Program-made: the position numbers and the translations under genes | Shown here: positions 55,063 through 64,000 of the stretch, piece after piece | Layout of the letters: the number at the start of each line of letters is the position of its first letter | How positions within the stretch are numbered: the stretch's first letter is position 1 | The notes under the pieces: model-generated | The model's database searches: none | The model's input: only the letters and a program-made list of their open reading frames with translations | What the model was told of the DNA's origin: nothing | NCBI RefSeq assembly: GCF_010435915.1 | Contig: NZ_JAAFZH010000005.1 | Location: 186,001 to 250,000, forward strand | Direction of reading: 5' to 3' | DNA from: Spirosoma terrae | Lineage (GTDB): Bacteria; Bacteroidota; Bacteroidia; Cytophagales; Spirosomataceae | DNA: 64,000 nucleotides

Positions 55063-57366
55063 CTAGTAGGTTATATCCCATTTTTTATCAGTTTTGTCGC
55101 CCATGTCGAGCACCAACGTACCACCGTTCATTAGCTCATCGTGCGAAAAGGAGAGGGAAGTAAGGGGCTTGCCATTGAGCGTGGCCGACTGGATGTATTT
55201 GTTGAGCTTCGACGAATTGCGAGCGACTAATGTGAAGGTTTTGCCATTGGGAAGATTGATGCTAACCTTGTTGAAGAGTGGACTGGTGATCGAGTAACGG
55301 GGAATACCGGGCGTGGTGGGGTAAAATCCCATCGCTGTAAAAACCACAAACGCCGACATCGACCCGCCATCTTCATCGCCGGGCACCCCGAAGATATTAT
55401 CCTGAAACCAGGTATCGAGCAGGAGTCGGGTGTATTTCTGCGTCTTCCAGGGGGAGTTGGTGTAGTTGAACAGGTAGGGAACAAAGAACGTTACCTGGTT
55501 GCCCATCGAGAACTGACCGATCAAGGCCGTCTGATCCGGAAACTTCTCCCAGAACACGTATTTGGGTCTTCCCGCTGTTTCCCGAAAGAGCTGATCCAGG
55601 TTTTGCTCCATGTTGTCGGGTCCGCCCATGAGGTCAGATAGGCCTTTAATGTCCTGCTGAACATTCCAGAGATAATTCCAGCCGTTATTTTCATTGTAAT
55701 AATCGTTGCCCGCGTGGCCACCATCGAATTTGGGGTCGATCAGAATCCAATTGCCTTTGGCATCTTTAGGCAGGAAAAAACCAGTTTCTGCGTGCCAGAG
55801 ATTTTTATAGCTTTGGGCATAGGGTGCAAAGCGTTTATGAACCTCCTGATTGCCCAACTCGCTGGCAAGTTCACTGAGAGCCCAGCTATCATAACTGTTT
55901 CCCAACGTAACAGCTACGGCCGAACGCTTCTGCCCTCGTCGGATGGAGGCTACCGAATCCGTTTCGGCTTCGCCAGGATGCAGGGCGGGATAATAGCCGT
56001 TTTTGTAGTAAAAATCTTCAAGTGCTCCTTTAGGGCCGTTACGGTGTGGCAGCATGGTTGCTTTTTCGGCATTCTTGAGCATGCCCTCAAAGGCGGTCTT
56101 GACATCGAAATCCCGGATGCCTTTCCGGTAAGCATCCAGAAACATCACTGACGATTTAAAACCGAACATACCCGGCCGGTCGCCATATGGTTTTGGGTAT
56201 TCAGGCATCCAGCCGCTCTCCTTGTACATCCGGACGTAGGACTGAAGCATGTCGGCTTCCCGCTTGGGATCAAGAATGCTACGTAGCGGATGCAGAGCCA
56301 GGTAATTGCCCCAGGTGTAATCATCGTTGTAGTAAGGTCGCGAATCGTCATGAACCTTTTTATCGTAGCCGCTGAAATACTTGCCGCCTTCGGTCATGTC
56401 GAACATGCGGGCGTAGCACCGATAGAGGGAGGTGTAAAAACTCCGTTTCTGGGCTTCGGTGCCTCCCTCCACCGTAATCTGACCGATGGTTTTAGCCCAG
56501 GCGGCCTGAGCTTTGTCTTTGAGCTGGTCGAAGCTGACCCCATTGAGTTCGGCTTCCAGATTTTTACGGGCCTGATCAATGCTGATGAAGGAGACTCCGT
56601 AGCGAAACTCAACCACCGGCGAATCGCTTGCTCCGTAACTGGCATACGCTCGCTCGCCCGCTACCTTTTTGTGCTTTTCCTGCGTTCCGATAACCGTATA
56701 TCGTCCCCAGTCTTTTTCGCCTTCTTTCTTGCCGGTTTGTGGCTTGCCGGTAAACACCCCGTACAGGTACGCTACGCCTTTTTGCTCGTGATTGGCGTCG
56801 TTGACAAACTCGGTTCCGGTAATGGCGTTTCCATTCTGGAAATCGTATTTGCCATTGGCGTAATAGTGGGCGAGCAGCAGATGTTTTTGAACGCCAGCCG
56901 GAAAGGTAAACCGATAGATGCCGGTTTTGGCACCCGGCGTAAACTCGGTCAGGATGTTGTCGTCGGTTAGACGTACCGAATAGTACCAGGGGTGAATTGT
57001 TTCGAAATCGTGGTCATACGTGAGCCGGCGATACCAGCCCGTATCGGCCAGCGCGCCCGAATACGGCTTTATCGAAAAAATCATCTGTGGTGTAATGATA
57101 TTTTGCGAGAGCATCGGGAAGTCAGTGATCTGCATATCCAGATGATCCTGCCGTTTCGGATAAACACGCACCATCTGATTGGGCAGATGCACTACGGGGC
57201 GGTTTGTATTCAGCAGCGGTGCTACGTTCCCAATCGTTGGGTCGATATAATGCAAGCCGGAGTGCGTTTTTTCAGGGGGATTCTTTTTTTGCCCAAAGCT
57301 TGCCGGCAGTCGGTTAATCAGCAAAAAAAACGTGAGGGCAAAAACTGGACGAATAGTGAGCTTCAT
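55063..57366 (-). CDS. GH92 family alpha-mannosidase (copy 2)
   Basis: 767 residues, signal peptide to about residue 25 (ASFGQ). All GH92 blocks noted for copy 1 are kept, including GDEDGGSMSAFVVF. The two proteins look about 85% identical by eye, differing mostly at the N-terminus, in a patch near residues 325-340 and near the substrate-facing loops (FFLPKDAKGNW vs LFMPKDAKGNW). Different linkage preference is possible. Separated from copy 1 by 46 bp, so one transcript. Confidence 0.9.
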   Translation of the reverse strand: MKLTIRPVFALTFFLLINRLPASFGQKKNPPEKTHSGLHYIDPTIGNVAPLLNTNRPVVHLPNQMVRVYPKRQDHLDMQITDFPMLSQNIITPQMIFSIKPYSGALADTGWYRRLTYDHDFETIHPWYYSVRLTDDNILTEFTPGAKTGIYRFTFPAGVQKHLLLAHYYANGKYDFQNGNAITGTEFVNDANHEQKGVAYLYGVFTGKPQTGKKEGEKDWGRYTVIGTQEKHKKVAGERAYASYGASDSPVVEFRYGVSFISIDQARKNLEAELNGVSFDQLKDKAQAAWAKTIGQITVEGGTEAQKRSFYTSLYRCYARMFDMTEGGKYFSGYDKKVHDDSRPYYNDDYTWGNYLALHPLRSILDPKREADMLQSYVRMYKESGWMPEYPKPYGDRPGMFGFKSSVMFLDAYRKGIRDFDVKTAFEGMLKNAEKATMLPHRNGPKGALEDFYYKNGYYPALHPGEAETDSVASIRRGQKRSAVAVTLGNSYDSWALSELASELGNQEVHKRFAPYAQSYKNLWHAETGFFLPKDAKGNWILIDPKFDGGHAGNDYYNENNGWNYLWNVQQDIKGLSDLMGGPDNMEQNLDQLFRETAGRPKYVFWEKFPDQTALIGQFSMGNQVTFFVPYLFNYTNSPWKTQKYTRLLLDTWFQDNIFGVPGDEDGGSMSAFVVFTAMGFYPTTPGIPRYSITSPLFNKVSINLPNGKTFTLVARNSSKLNKYIQSATLNGKPLTSLSFSHDELMNGGTLVLDMGDKTDKKWDITY

Positions 57367-57411
57367 AATGCAGGAGCAGAAAAGGTAAGGTTGGTTGAAA
57401 AAAGTCTATAG

Positions 57412-57484
57412 TTTTCAGGTTGTGCTATACGGTAGAGGTCCTCTGTTTTTACTACGTTCAAGGGCGTACAACACAACCTGAAAA
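57412..57484. repeat. 13-bp inverted repeat between SusD and GH92 genes
   Basis: TTTTCAGGTTGTG (57412-57424) and CACAACCTGAAAA (57472-57484), with a small inner hairpin AGAGG-T-CCTCT (57434-57444). It may weaken transcription from the SusCD genes into the GH92 genes, giving more SusCD product than enzyme. Confidence 0.7.
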
Positions 57485-57494
57485 ACGTCTTTAA

Positions 57495-58937
57495 TCAACT
57501 ATAACCTGGATTCTGAGGGAGGATGGATGGGTTGTTGATGATCTGAATTTCTACCAGCGGGATTGGGAAGAGAGCGTTAAATGGCTTCAATCCTAATGGA
57601 CCCATCACGCTTTCTAACCGATTGGTTCTGGCCAGATCGAACCAGCGTACGCCTTCCATCGACAATTCGTAGATGCGTTCTTTGTAAATATTGGTACGTA
57701 GCTCGTCTTTCGTCATCGTGGTATAGGCAGGCATTTTGGCGCGGGTGCGGACCTGGTTCAGGTAGGTTAGTGCTATGTCCGTTTTGCCGTTTTCGTTCAG
57801 GGCTTCGGCATACATCAGTAGCACGTCGGCGTAGCGGATCACTTTCCAGTTTACCTTGCTATCGTTCAGGGAGTTGGTGGGGGCCAGATACTTTTTGGTG
57901 AACGTAGCGATCTGCAAAAAGCCCTGAAAAGCGCCATTGTTGTCGGTGTAACCCTTAGCAACGGTTACGTCTCTACGTGGATCTTTCGGGTCAAATGAAT
58001 CGAACAGAGCAAGTGTAGGTGTGTTTTGCTCTCCGGCTCCGCCTTTAATGCCATAAAAGGTTTCGGCGGCTGAGTTGGCCGACTTGGGCAGGAATTTGTT
58101 TGAAAAGCCGCTGCCGGCGCCCAGGTTGCCATCCTGGTATTCAATATCAAAAATGTATTCGCTATGGTGTTCGTCTTTCGAATAGTCGAATAAATCGTTG
58201 TAATTGGCGAGCAGTGAATAGCCTGACGTAGTGACTTCCTGTAGCTTAGCTTCGGCCTTTACGAAATCCTTACGGGTCATATACACGCGGCCCAGGATTG
58301 CCTTGGCTGCTCCTTTGGTGGCCCGGCCTACGTCGACGCCGGTATATTTGGCCGGTAATTTGGCTTCGGCATCCATCAAGTCTTTGATGATAACCTCTTC
58401 GTAAATCTTGTCGGCTTTTTCGCGCACTTTCGTATAGCCAGCTTCAATAGACGTTGGCGCAGTATTCAACGGTACGTCTCCAAAAATTCGGACTAAATCG
58501 AAGTAGGCAAAAGCACGAAGAAACTTAGCTTCACCAATATGCCGGTCCCGATTCGTCACCACGGCCGGATCGGCCGATTCCAGTTTAGAGAGGACCAGAT
58601 TGGCTCGATTGATCGCACTGTAATAATTCCGCCAGGTCGATATCATCAGGTTGGCGTCGCTATTCATATTGAATTTGTCGACCGAAATCAGGAAAGCGTC
58701 GTTTCCTAGTGCGTGCCAGGAGCCGTCGGAACGGAGATCGCCAAAAATCCAGAAATCCTGATACTGATTCCGCAGTGAGCTATAAATGCCAACCACCGCA
58801 TCCTGAAAATCTTTATCGGTTTTATAAATAGCATCGACACTGACCGTCGATATGGGATTTAGTTCAATGAAACTTTTCTGACAGGAGGCCAGGGTTAGTC
58901 CGGTAGCCATAGCTGCTAGGCAAACTATCTTTTTCAT
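57495..58937 (-). CDS. SusD/RagB family surface lipoprotein (mannan-type locus)
   Basis: 480 residues from ATG 58937 (a TTG three codons upstream is unlikely); lipobox TLASC with Cys19. KFLRAFAYFDLVRIFGDVPL, RYADVLLMYAEALNE and ELSMEGVRWFDLARTNRL are RagB/SusD blocks, and it ends in NPSILPQNPGYS. Partner of the STN-containing SusC that is upstream, the gap being 29 bp. Confidence 0.95.
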   Translation of the reverse strand: MKKIVCLAAMATGLTLASCQKSFIELNPISTVSVDAIYKTDKDFQDAVVGIYSSLRNQYQDFWIFGDLRSDGSWHALGNDAFLISVDKFNMNSDANLMISTWRNYYSAINRANLVLSKLESADPAVVTNRDRHIGEAKFLRAFAYFDLVRIFGDVPLNTAPTSIEAGYTKVREKADKIYEEVIIKDLMDAEAKLPAKYTGVDVGRATKGAAKAILGRVYMTRKDFVKAEAKLQEVTTSGYSLLANYNDLFDYSKDEHHSEYIFDIEYQDGNLGAGSGFSNKFLPKSANSAAETFYGIKGGAGEQNTPTLALFDSFDPKDPRRDVTVAKGYTDNNGAFQGFLQIATFTKKYLAPTNSLNDSKVNWKVIRYADVLLMYAEALNENGKTDIALTYLNQVRTRAKMPAYTTMTKDELRTNIYKERIYELSMEGVRWFDLARTNRLESVMGPLGLKPFNALFPIPLVEIQIINNPSILPQNPGYS

Positions 58938-58966
58938 TTTCTTCAAGTTTTTTAGGCATCCATCTA

Positions 58967-61900
58967 TTAAAATCCAACATTCAGGCCAATGAGCAGACTT
59001 TTGGGAAGTGGGTAATCGTTGGCTTCCACACCAGGAGTGAGCGGGTTTTCGGTCGTGCTGACATCTGGATTAAAGGTTGTGTTTTTCGTGAAAATGAACG
59101 GATTGTTCGAGTTGACATACACACGGAGCGAACCGAGCTTGAGTTTTTGAACGAGGGCTGATGGGAACGCATACGCCAGGGTAATGTTGTTTACGCGCAG
59201 GTACGTACCGGTATCCAGAAACAGCTGACTCGGCAGCCGGACGCCACCCGTTGGCGTATCGTTGGGGCGGGGTGTTTTGCCGTCGCCGGGGTCTTGTTCC
59301 GATTTCCAGTAGTTATTGCTAAACGCATAACCCCGAACGCGGGCCCGTCCGCTATTGCCCCCTCCGCGCGATGTATTGTAGATCTGATTGCCCTGCGACC
59401 CCTGCAGACTTACACTTAAGCTCAGGTTTTTGTACGATACGCGGTTGGTCATGCCGTAGAAAAAGTCCGGGTAAGGAGACCCCATGATTGTTTTGTCGGC
59501 ATTGGTAATCACGCCGTCGCCGTTGATATCAACGAATCGGATATCGCCCACATGCGAACGGTCGCTGCCGGTTGGGTTATAAATTGGTCCTTTGTCCAGC
59601 TCGGCCTGATTTTTGAAAACACCATCTACTATCCATCCGAAAAACATGCCAATGGGTTGCCCAATCATCGTTACGTTATTGCCCGCGTAGATAGGGTCGC
59701 CCTGAGGTCCCAGCTTCGTAACCTTATTGCGGTACGTAGAGACGTTAAAATCGGTTGACCACTTGATTTTACGGTCGATGTTTACGGTGTTCAGAACGAA
59801 TTCCCAACCCGTATTCCGAACTTCGCCGATGTTCTGCAAGGCAGTGCTGAAGCCTGTATTGTTAGGGATATTTACATTCAGTAACAGGTTGGTGTTACGC
59901 GAGGTAAAGTGATCGATCGAGGCATTGATACGGTTATTGAAAAAGCTGGCGTCTACGCCAAAGTTTAGCGATGTTTGGGTTTCCCAGGTTAGGTTTGGGT
60001 TCGCAATCCGACCGGGAGCAATGGCCGTCGACACACCGCCACCTAATGCATAGTTCTCGTAATTGATCGTAGCGTACTGGTCATAGTTACCAATATTATT
60101 ATTACCCGTTACGCCATAGCTGGCCCGTAGTTTCAGCTCGCTGATATCCCGAATATTTTTCAGAAAACTCTCATCGGAGATACGGTAAGCCAGGGCTACC
60201 GATGGAAATACGCCGTATTTGTTCTGCGTACCAAACCGAGACGAACCGTCGGTACGTATCGACGTCGTTACGTAGTATTTGCTGTTGTAGTTATAGTTAA
60301 CCCGCGCCAGGTAAGAGATCAGCGACCATTCGTAGATGTTGGCCGTACCGTTCGTGATCAATCCGCCAACCGCACTCAGAGTAGGGACTAAATTGTTTGG
60401 AAACTTGTTGCTCGACATCGTACTGATTTCTCCCCGTTCTTTTTGGGCCGTAAAACCAGCTAAAGCCGCAATGGAGTGCTTGCTGATATTCTTCGTGTAG
60501 TTCAGCGTATATTCCGTGAGCCAGTTCGTAATCAGGCCCGCATTGTCTGTTCCGGTTGGGAGTTCATTGGCGAAATAAGGCCGCTGAGGTCTGAAATACA
60601 TTCCCTTGTTGGTTAGCAGACTACCACCAAACAAGACGTTAAATTTTAAGTCGTTAATGAGTTGGTACTCAACGTTCAGGTTTCCCAGTAAACGCAGATT
60701 TTTTTGTGATGTAATTGTTTCCTGGGCTACGGCAAGGGGGTTGTAAATATCGGCCATATCGGCCAGGCCAGCGTAATTGAAATAACTGCCATCGGGATTC
60801 AGTAATGGCCGGAAATTATGGATTTGCAGGGTAGACGCTACAATGCCGAGTGTGCTGGCGGTGCCGCCACTGACACCCGTTGACGGTAGTGAACGCTGTT
60901 CTGTATACGCAGGGTTAATGTTGACCTTAAGCGCCAGTCGTTTCGAGAGTTGCGCATCGATGTTGGTACGTAGTGAATACCGCTTAAAGCCACTGTTTAT
61001 GATGATGCCATCCTGATTAAAATACTCACCGCTTACCGCATACCGAATGTTTTCGGAGCCGCCCGATGCCGATAGCTGAATCTGACGTTGAGGAGCCGTA
61101 ACCAAAACTTTGTTTAGGGAGTTTTCGTCGGTGGTATTTCGGCCTTCCAGCACATCCATGATAATGGCCGGAACGGGAGTGGCCCAGGAAGTGGGCGGGC
61201 CAGATACGTCACGTCCGGCGTCCAGATTCTTATTGCGCATGCCATCGTAAAAAAACTGAGCCTGTTGCAGCGAGTTTTTCATGATGGGCAGTTTAGATAC
61301 GCTCTGCCAGCCGTAGTACGTATCGAGCGAGATGGTTGCTTTACCGGCCTTACCTCGTTTGGTCGTAATGATTACAACGCCGTTGGAACCCCGTGAGCCA
61401 TAGATGGCTGTTGCCGATGCATCTTTGAGAATGTCCAGTGTTTCAATGTCGTTGGGGTTCAGTGTCTGAATATTATCCGTAGGAAACCCGTCTACTACGT
61501 AGAGCGGACCAGCACCCGCCGAAATACTGCCGATGCCCCGTATTCGGATTTGCGGAGCCGCGCCTGGCTCGCCCGACACCGCTTTTACCTGCACACCGGC
61601 CACCCGACCCGCCAATCCCTGTTCGATCCGGGTCACGCCCAGATCCTTTACTTCTTTGGCACTAACGACGCCTACCGAGCCAGTCAGGTCTTTTTTCTTG
61701 ACGGTTCCATAACCAACCACCACAATTTCGTCGAGGGTTTTATCATCGGCTTTTAACGTAACGTTCACGGTGGTGAGATTACCGACACTGACCTCCTGCG
61801 ACAGATAGCCTACGTAACTGAAAATCAAGACCGACGTAGCGTTCGGTACGTCGAGTTTGTAGTTACCCTCAGCATCGGTAGTGGCTCCTCGCTGCGTGCC

Positions 61901-62446
61901 TTTCACAATGATACTGACCCCCGGAAGCGTTTCCCCCTTCTCATCCGTTACGGTGCCCTGAACAAGAATGTCAACGTTTTTTTCGTCCATTGCGAGCCGG
62001 GTCGGTAACCCCATGTCTCTGGAGTCGGCTTCACTCTGAAGTCTGTCCAGTGGGCCTGGCGTAATGATCAGCCGTTGATTGATGGTCGATTCAGCTTTAT
62101 CGAGCGGCTCTCTGGCAATTACTACGTAGCCGCCGTTCTTTACTTTCTTGTACCGCAAGCCCAGTGGTTTTAAGACAGCGGAAAGGTTTTGCTCAATATT
62201 CGCACTTAAATTGACAACATTAGGCGCTACCACCAGCCCTTCTACGTTCCGGTCGAAAAAGAGAATGTCGATGGCGTAATGATCCTGTAACTTCTTCAGT
62301 ACGTCTTTTAGCTTTTGTGCAGCCGCTCGATTGGCCGATTCTTTCGGTTGGGCCTGCTCTGCTCTGGCCAGCACCTGCGAAAAGCCAGGGCGTACTCCTC
62401 CCAGGACCGCCCCGGTGAGGAGCAGTAATCGTAATAGTTTTTTCAT
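58967..62446 (-). CDS. SusC/RagA transporter with N-terminal STN signalling domain
   Basis: 1159 residues: signal peptide (about 1-23, RPGFSQ), STN domain (about 47-115, LKKLQDHYAIDILFFDRNVEG), a carboxypeptidase-regulatory-like domain (about 160-245, VQGTVTDEKGETLPGVSIIV), plug (from VVVGYGTVKKKDLTGSVGVV, with ILKDASATAIYGSRGSNGVV) and barrel ending in NVGF. The STN domain lets such transporters signal to a FecR anti-sigma factor, whose gene is 25 bp upstream. It is therefore both importer and sensor of the glycan. Confidence 0.95.
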   Translation of the reverse strand: MKKLLRLLLLTGAVLGGVRPGFSQVLARAEQAQPKESANRAAAQKLKDVLKKLQDHYAIDILFFDRNVEGLVVAPNVVNLSANIEQNLSAVLKPLGLRYKKVKNGGYVVIAREPLDKAESTINQRLIITPGPLDRLQSEADSRDMGLPTRLAMDEKNVDILVQGTVTDEKGETLPGVSIIVKGTQRGATTDAEGNYKLDVPNATSVLIFSYVGYLSQEVSVGNLTTVNVTLKADDKTLDEIVVVGYGTVKKKDLTGSVGVVSAKEVKDLGVTRIEQGLAGRVAGVQVKAVSGEPGAAPQIRIRGIGSISAGAGPLYVVDGFPTDNIQTLNPNDIETLDILKDASATAIYGSRGSNGVVIITTKRGKAGKATISLDTYYGWQSVSKLPIMKNSLQQAQFFYDGMRNKNLDAGRDVSGPPTSWATPVPAIIMDVLEGRNTTDENSLNKVLVTAPQRQIQLSASGGSENIRYAVSGEYFNQDGIIINSGFKRYSLRTNIDAQLSKRLALKVNINPAYTEQRSLPSTGVSGGTASTLGIVASTLQIHNFRPLLNPDGSYFNYAGLADMADIYNPLAVAQETITSQKNLRLLGNLNVEYQLINDLKFNVLFGGSLLTNKGMYFRPQRPYFANELPTGTDNAGLITNWLTEYTLNYTKNISKHSIAALAGFTAQKERGEISTMSSNKFPNNLVPTLSAVGGLITNGTANIYEWSLISYLARVNYNYNSKYYVTTSIRTDGSSRFGTQNKYGVFPSVALAYRISDESFLKNIRDISELKLRASYGVTGNNNIGNYDQYATINYENYALGGGVSTAIAPGRIANPNLTWETQTSLNFGVDASFFNNRINASIDHFTSRNTNLLLNVNIPNNTGFSTALQNIGEVRNTGWEFVLNTVNIDRKIKWSTDFNVSTYRNKVTKLGPQGDPIYAGNNVTMIGQPIGMFFGWIVDGVFKNQAELDKGPIYNPTGSDRSHVGDIRFVDINGDGVITNADKTIMGSPYPDFFYGMTNRVSYKNLSLSVSLQGSQGNQIYNTSRGGGNSGRARVRGYAFSNNYWKSEQDPGDGKTPRPNDTPTGGVRLPSQLFLDTGTYLRVNNITLAYAFPSALVQKLKLGSLRVYVNSNNPFIFTKNTTFNPDVSTTENPLTPGVEANDYPLPKSLLIGLNVGF

Positions 62447-62471
62447 GGTAGTTAAGGGTATCTAGGTGTTG

Positions 62472-63485
62472 TTATTTTTGGGCTATGACAATGGTGTCGC
62501 CCTGCTGCGAGTAGGTTAAATTCGATGAAGTTGCTGCTAACGTTTCGATAAGCTCGTCAGCACTGTAGGCCCTGAAAGCGCCCGATATGGTCCAGGTTGC
62601 TAGGGTCTTGTCGGCAATCTGGAGCTTTACACCGTAGTTTTCTTCGAGCAGATTACCAATTTCTTCCAGCGTTGTGCCATCAAACACAAACCGATGCTCT
62701 TTCCAGGACGTAAAGTTCTGGGGGGCGCTGGTTTGTTTTAAACTCACCCGCCCTTTGGGGTCGAACGTTACCAGATTACCCGGTTTCATGGTCAACTGCC
62801 TGCTTGTTTTACCTTCCTGATAAAGCAGTTGAACCTTACCTTTGTTGAGCACCACCTTTTTGCTCTTTTCGCGCGTGTTGACCATAAACTCAGTGCCTAA
62901 CACCACAACCTCAAAGTTTTTGTCGGTCTGGACAACAAAGTGCTGATGGTCTGGCAGATGCTTAATGGCAAAATCAGCTTCGCCAGTCAGAACCACTTTT
63001 CGTGTTTTTTGGCCGAAGCCAAACCGGGGTACACGTAGCGTGGAGTTTGCATTGAGCGTAATCTGGCTTCCATCCGATAAGGTAATCGAGCTTGTTTTTC
63101 CGTATCCGGTGGTATAGGTTTTGAACAGCAGGTTGTCTTTAAAGAATAAAGCACCCAGCGTAATAATAACGCCGATAGAAGCGGCTGCCACCCAGTGCGG
63201 CCAGTACGTATACGTTCGGTGTACGACTAGTTCCTCGGTTGTGTGTATGGGGGCGGCTGGTTCATTGACGGCGTTGTCAAGAATACGTTGCCGATGCCGG
63301 TTCAGGGCTTTTTGATCGTCGGCAATAAATTGTGGATTTTGACTTTCCCAGGCGGCCAGATGCATAAAAAACAGCTCACGGTTAGCCTCATCGTTAGCCC
63401 ACTCATCAATGGCCTGCTTCTGCAGAGCAGTTGCCCGACCAGAAAAATAAGTGAGAAGTGATTCTTTTGATACCTGAGTTTTCAT
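62472..63485 (-). CDS. FecR family anti-sigma factor
   Basis: 337 residues from ATG 63485. Cytoplasmic N-terminal part (1-about 95, KESLLTYFSGRATALQKQAIDEWA), one membrane helix (about 100-117, VAAASIGVIITLGALFF), then periplasmic FecR domain (GYGKTSSITLSDGSQITLNANSTLRVP) and a C-terminal STN-like/DUF4974 domain (FDGTTLEEIGNLLEENYGVKLQI). It holds the ECF sigma factor encoded upstream and releases it when the STN-SusC reports substrate. Confidence 0.95.
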   Translation of the reverse strand: MKTQVSKESLLTYFSGRATALQKQAIDEWANDEANRELFFMHLAAWESQNPQFIADDQKALNRHRQRILDNAVNEPAAPIHTTEELVVHRTYTYWPHWVAAASIGVIITLGALFFKDNLLFKTYTTGYGKTSSITLSDGSQITLNANSTLRVPRFGFGQKTRKVVLTGEADFAIKHLPDHQHFVVQTDKNFEVVVLGTEFMVNTREKSKKVVLNKGKVQLLYQEGKTSRQLTMKPGNLVTFDPKGRVSLKQTSAPQNFTSWKEHRFVFDGTTLEEIGNLLEENYGVKLQIADKTLATWTISGAFRAYSADELIETLAATSSNLTYSQQGDTIVIAQK

Positions 63486-63560
63486 CGACAATATGTTAGC
63501 AGTATCATGACGATTTCGAGATAAAAAATACGTAGTCAAGTCGCGGGAAAAATAGATTTT

Positions 63561-64000
63561 CTACCGCATCAGGCCCATTAAGAAGATGATTAATAGCCAT
63601 TTGTCTTTCAGCGTATTCCGAATCTGACGTATGGCCTGAAAAAGATGGGATTCAACCGTACGTAAAGATAGGTTCAGTTCATCCGCAATTTCTTTGTACT
63701 TTTTTCCTTCGAAGCGGTGCATGACGTAAATCTGACGACGCTTCAATGGCATATCATTGATGGCATTTTCCACATCGTGATACAACTCTTCGTACTGCGT
63801 AATGGAATCGGGAGACTGTGTGTTGTGGGCAGGCATCAATTCGGCACTATCCAGCGATGTGTTGCGTCGCATTTCGGCCCGAACATAGTCGAAAGCTCTG
63901 TTTCGAACGGCTGTGAATAAATAGGCTCTGTAGGAGGTTGTGATGGTTAAATAGCGCGATTCTGCCTGGAATTCATAGAAAATATCTGACACGATATCCT
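63561..64000 (-). CDS. ECF RNA polymerase sigma factor, 5' end cut by the window
   Basis: The last about 146 residues are present; the frame is open to the window edge and the Val codon at 63992 (IVSDIFYEF) is internal, since ECF factors of this type are about 190 residues. Region 2 (YLFTAVRNRAFDYVRAE) and region 4 with its helix-turn-helix (FEGKKYKEIADELNLSLRTVESHLFQAIRQIR) are complete. It directs transcription of the SusCD/GH92 genes, presumably including its own operon. The C-terminal KDKWLLIIFLMGLM tail is hydrophobic, common in Bacteroidetes. Confidence 0.93.
   Translation of the reverse strand, partial: DIVSDIFYEFQAESRYLTITTSYRAYLFTAVRNRAFDYVRAEMRRNTSLDSAELMPAHNTQSPDSITQYEELYHDVENAINDMPLKRRQIYVMHRFEGKKYKEIADELNLSLRTVESHLFQAIRQIRNTLKDKWLLIIFLMGLMR

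Overview
The window looks like a piece of a Bacteroidota chromosome, most likely a Spirosoma-like member of the Cytophagales. The evidence is three SusC/SusD pairs, an ECF sigma/FecR/SusC signalling set, many lipobox and secretion signals, GC near 50%, few Shine-Dalgarno sites and TTTG/TAnnTTTG-like promoter elements. No tRNA or rRNA gene and no transposase was seen.

Layout. (1) 21-15617, plus strand: an amino-sugar locus with an AGE-family 2-epimerase, a FucP/NanT-like MFS transporter, a DUF4127 protein, SusC, SusD, a secreted FAD oxidoreductase, a GH20 beta-hexosaminidase and a multidomain PQQ-type dehydrogenase with PKD, cytochrome c and CBM6-like parts. It resembles the nan (sialic acid) loci of Bacteroidetes; a lyase and sialidase, if present, would lie left of the window. 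Large perfect inverted repeats sit between its later genes. (2) 15772-25962: ordinary accessory and housekeeping genes: a methyltransferase, a DLH-like hydrolase with an AraC regulator, a GH65 phosphorylase, a MocA-like nucleotidyltransferase, TruA, an XRE regulator and an aldehyde dehydrogenase. (3) 26464-31188: a SusC/SusD-like pair without enzymes. (4) 31241-37422: a CRISPR locus without cas genes in the window. It has a hairpin-rich leader with a boxA-like site and a terminator-like hairpin, 75 identical 30-bp repeats with 74 spacers, then an 831-bp interruption carrying a small two-gene minus-strand cassette with its own promoter/operator palindromes and terminator, then three decayed repeats that mark the old trailer end. 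(5) 37439-44739, minus strand: a beta-helix protein, a frameshifted cNMP-binding/patatin gene, and a four-gene cluster resembling MbnP/MbnH copper handling. (6) 45153-48098: a large metallopeptidase-like/beta-propeller/barrel protein. (7) 48162-64000, minus strand: a 3-hydroxyisobutyrate dehydrogenase-like enzyme, a TIM-barrel protein, a lactate permease, tandem GH92 alpha-mannosidases, SusD, a SusC with STN domain, FecR and an ECF sigma factor cut by the window edge. This reads as one alpha-mannan/N-glycan utilisation locus with cell-surface signalling.

The strongest candidates for something new are the CRISPR leader architecture (boxA-like site plus a terminator hairpin 16 nt before the first repeat, and a repeated palindrome), the regulated cassette inside the trailer end of the array, and the MbnP/MbnH-like operon with two Cys-rich partners. 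Functions come from reading motifs and family resemblance; no database search was run.
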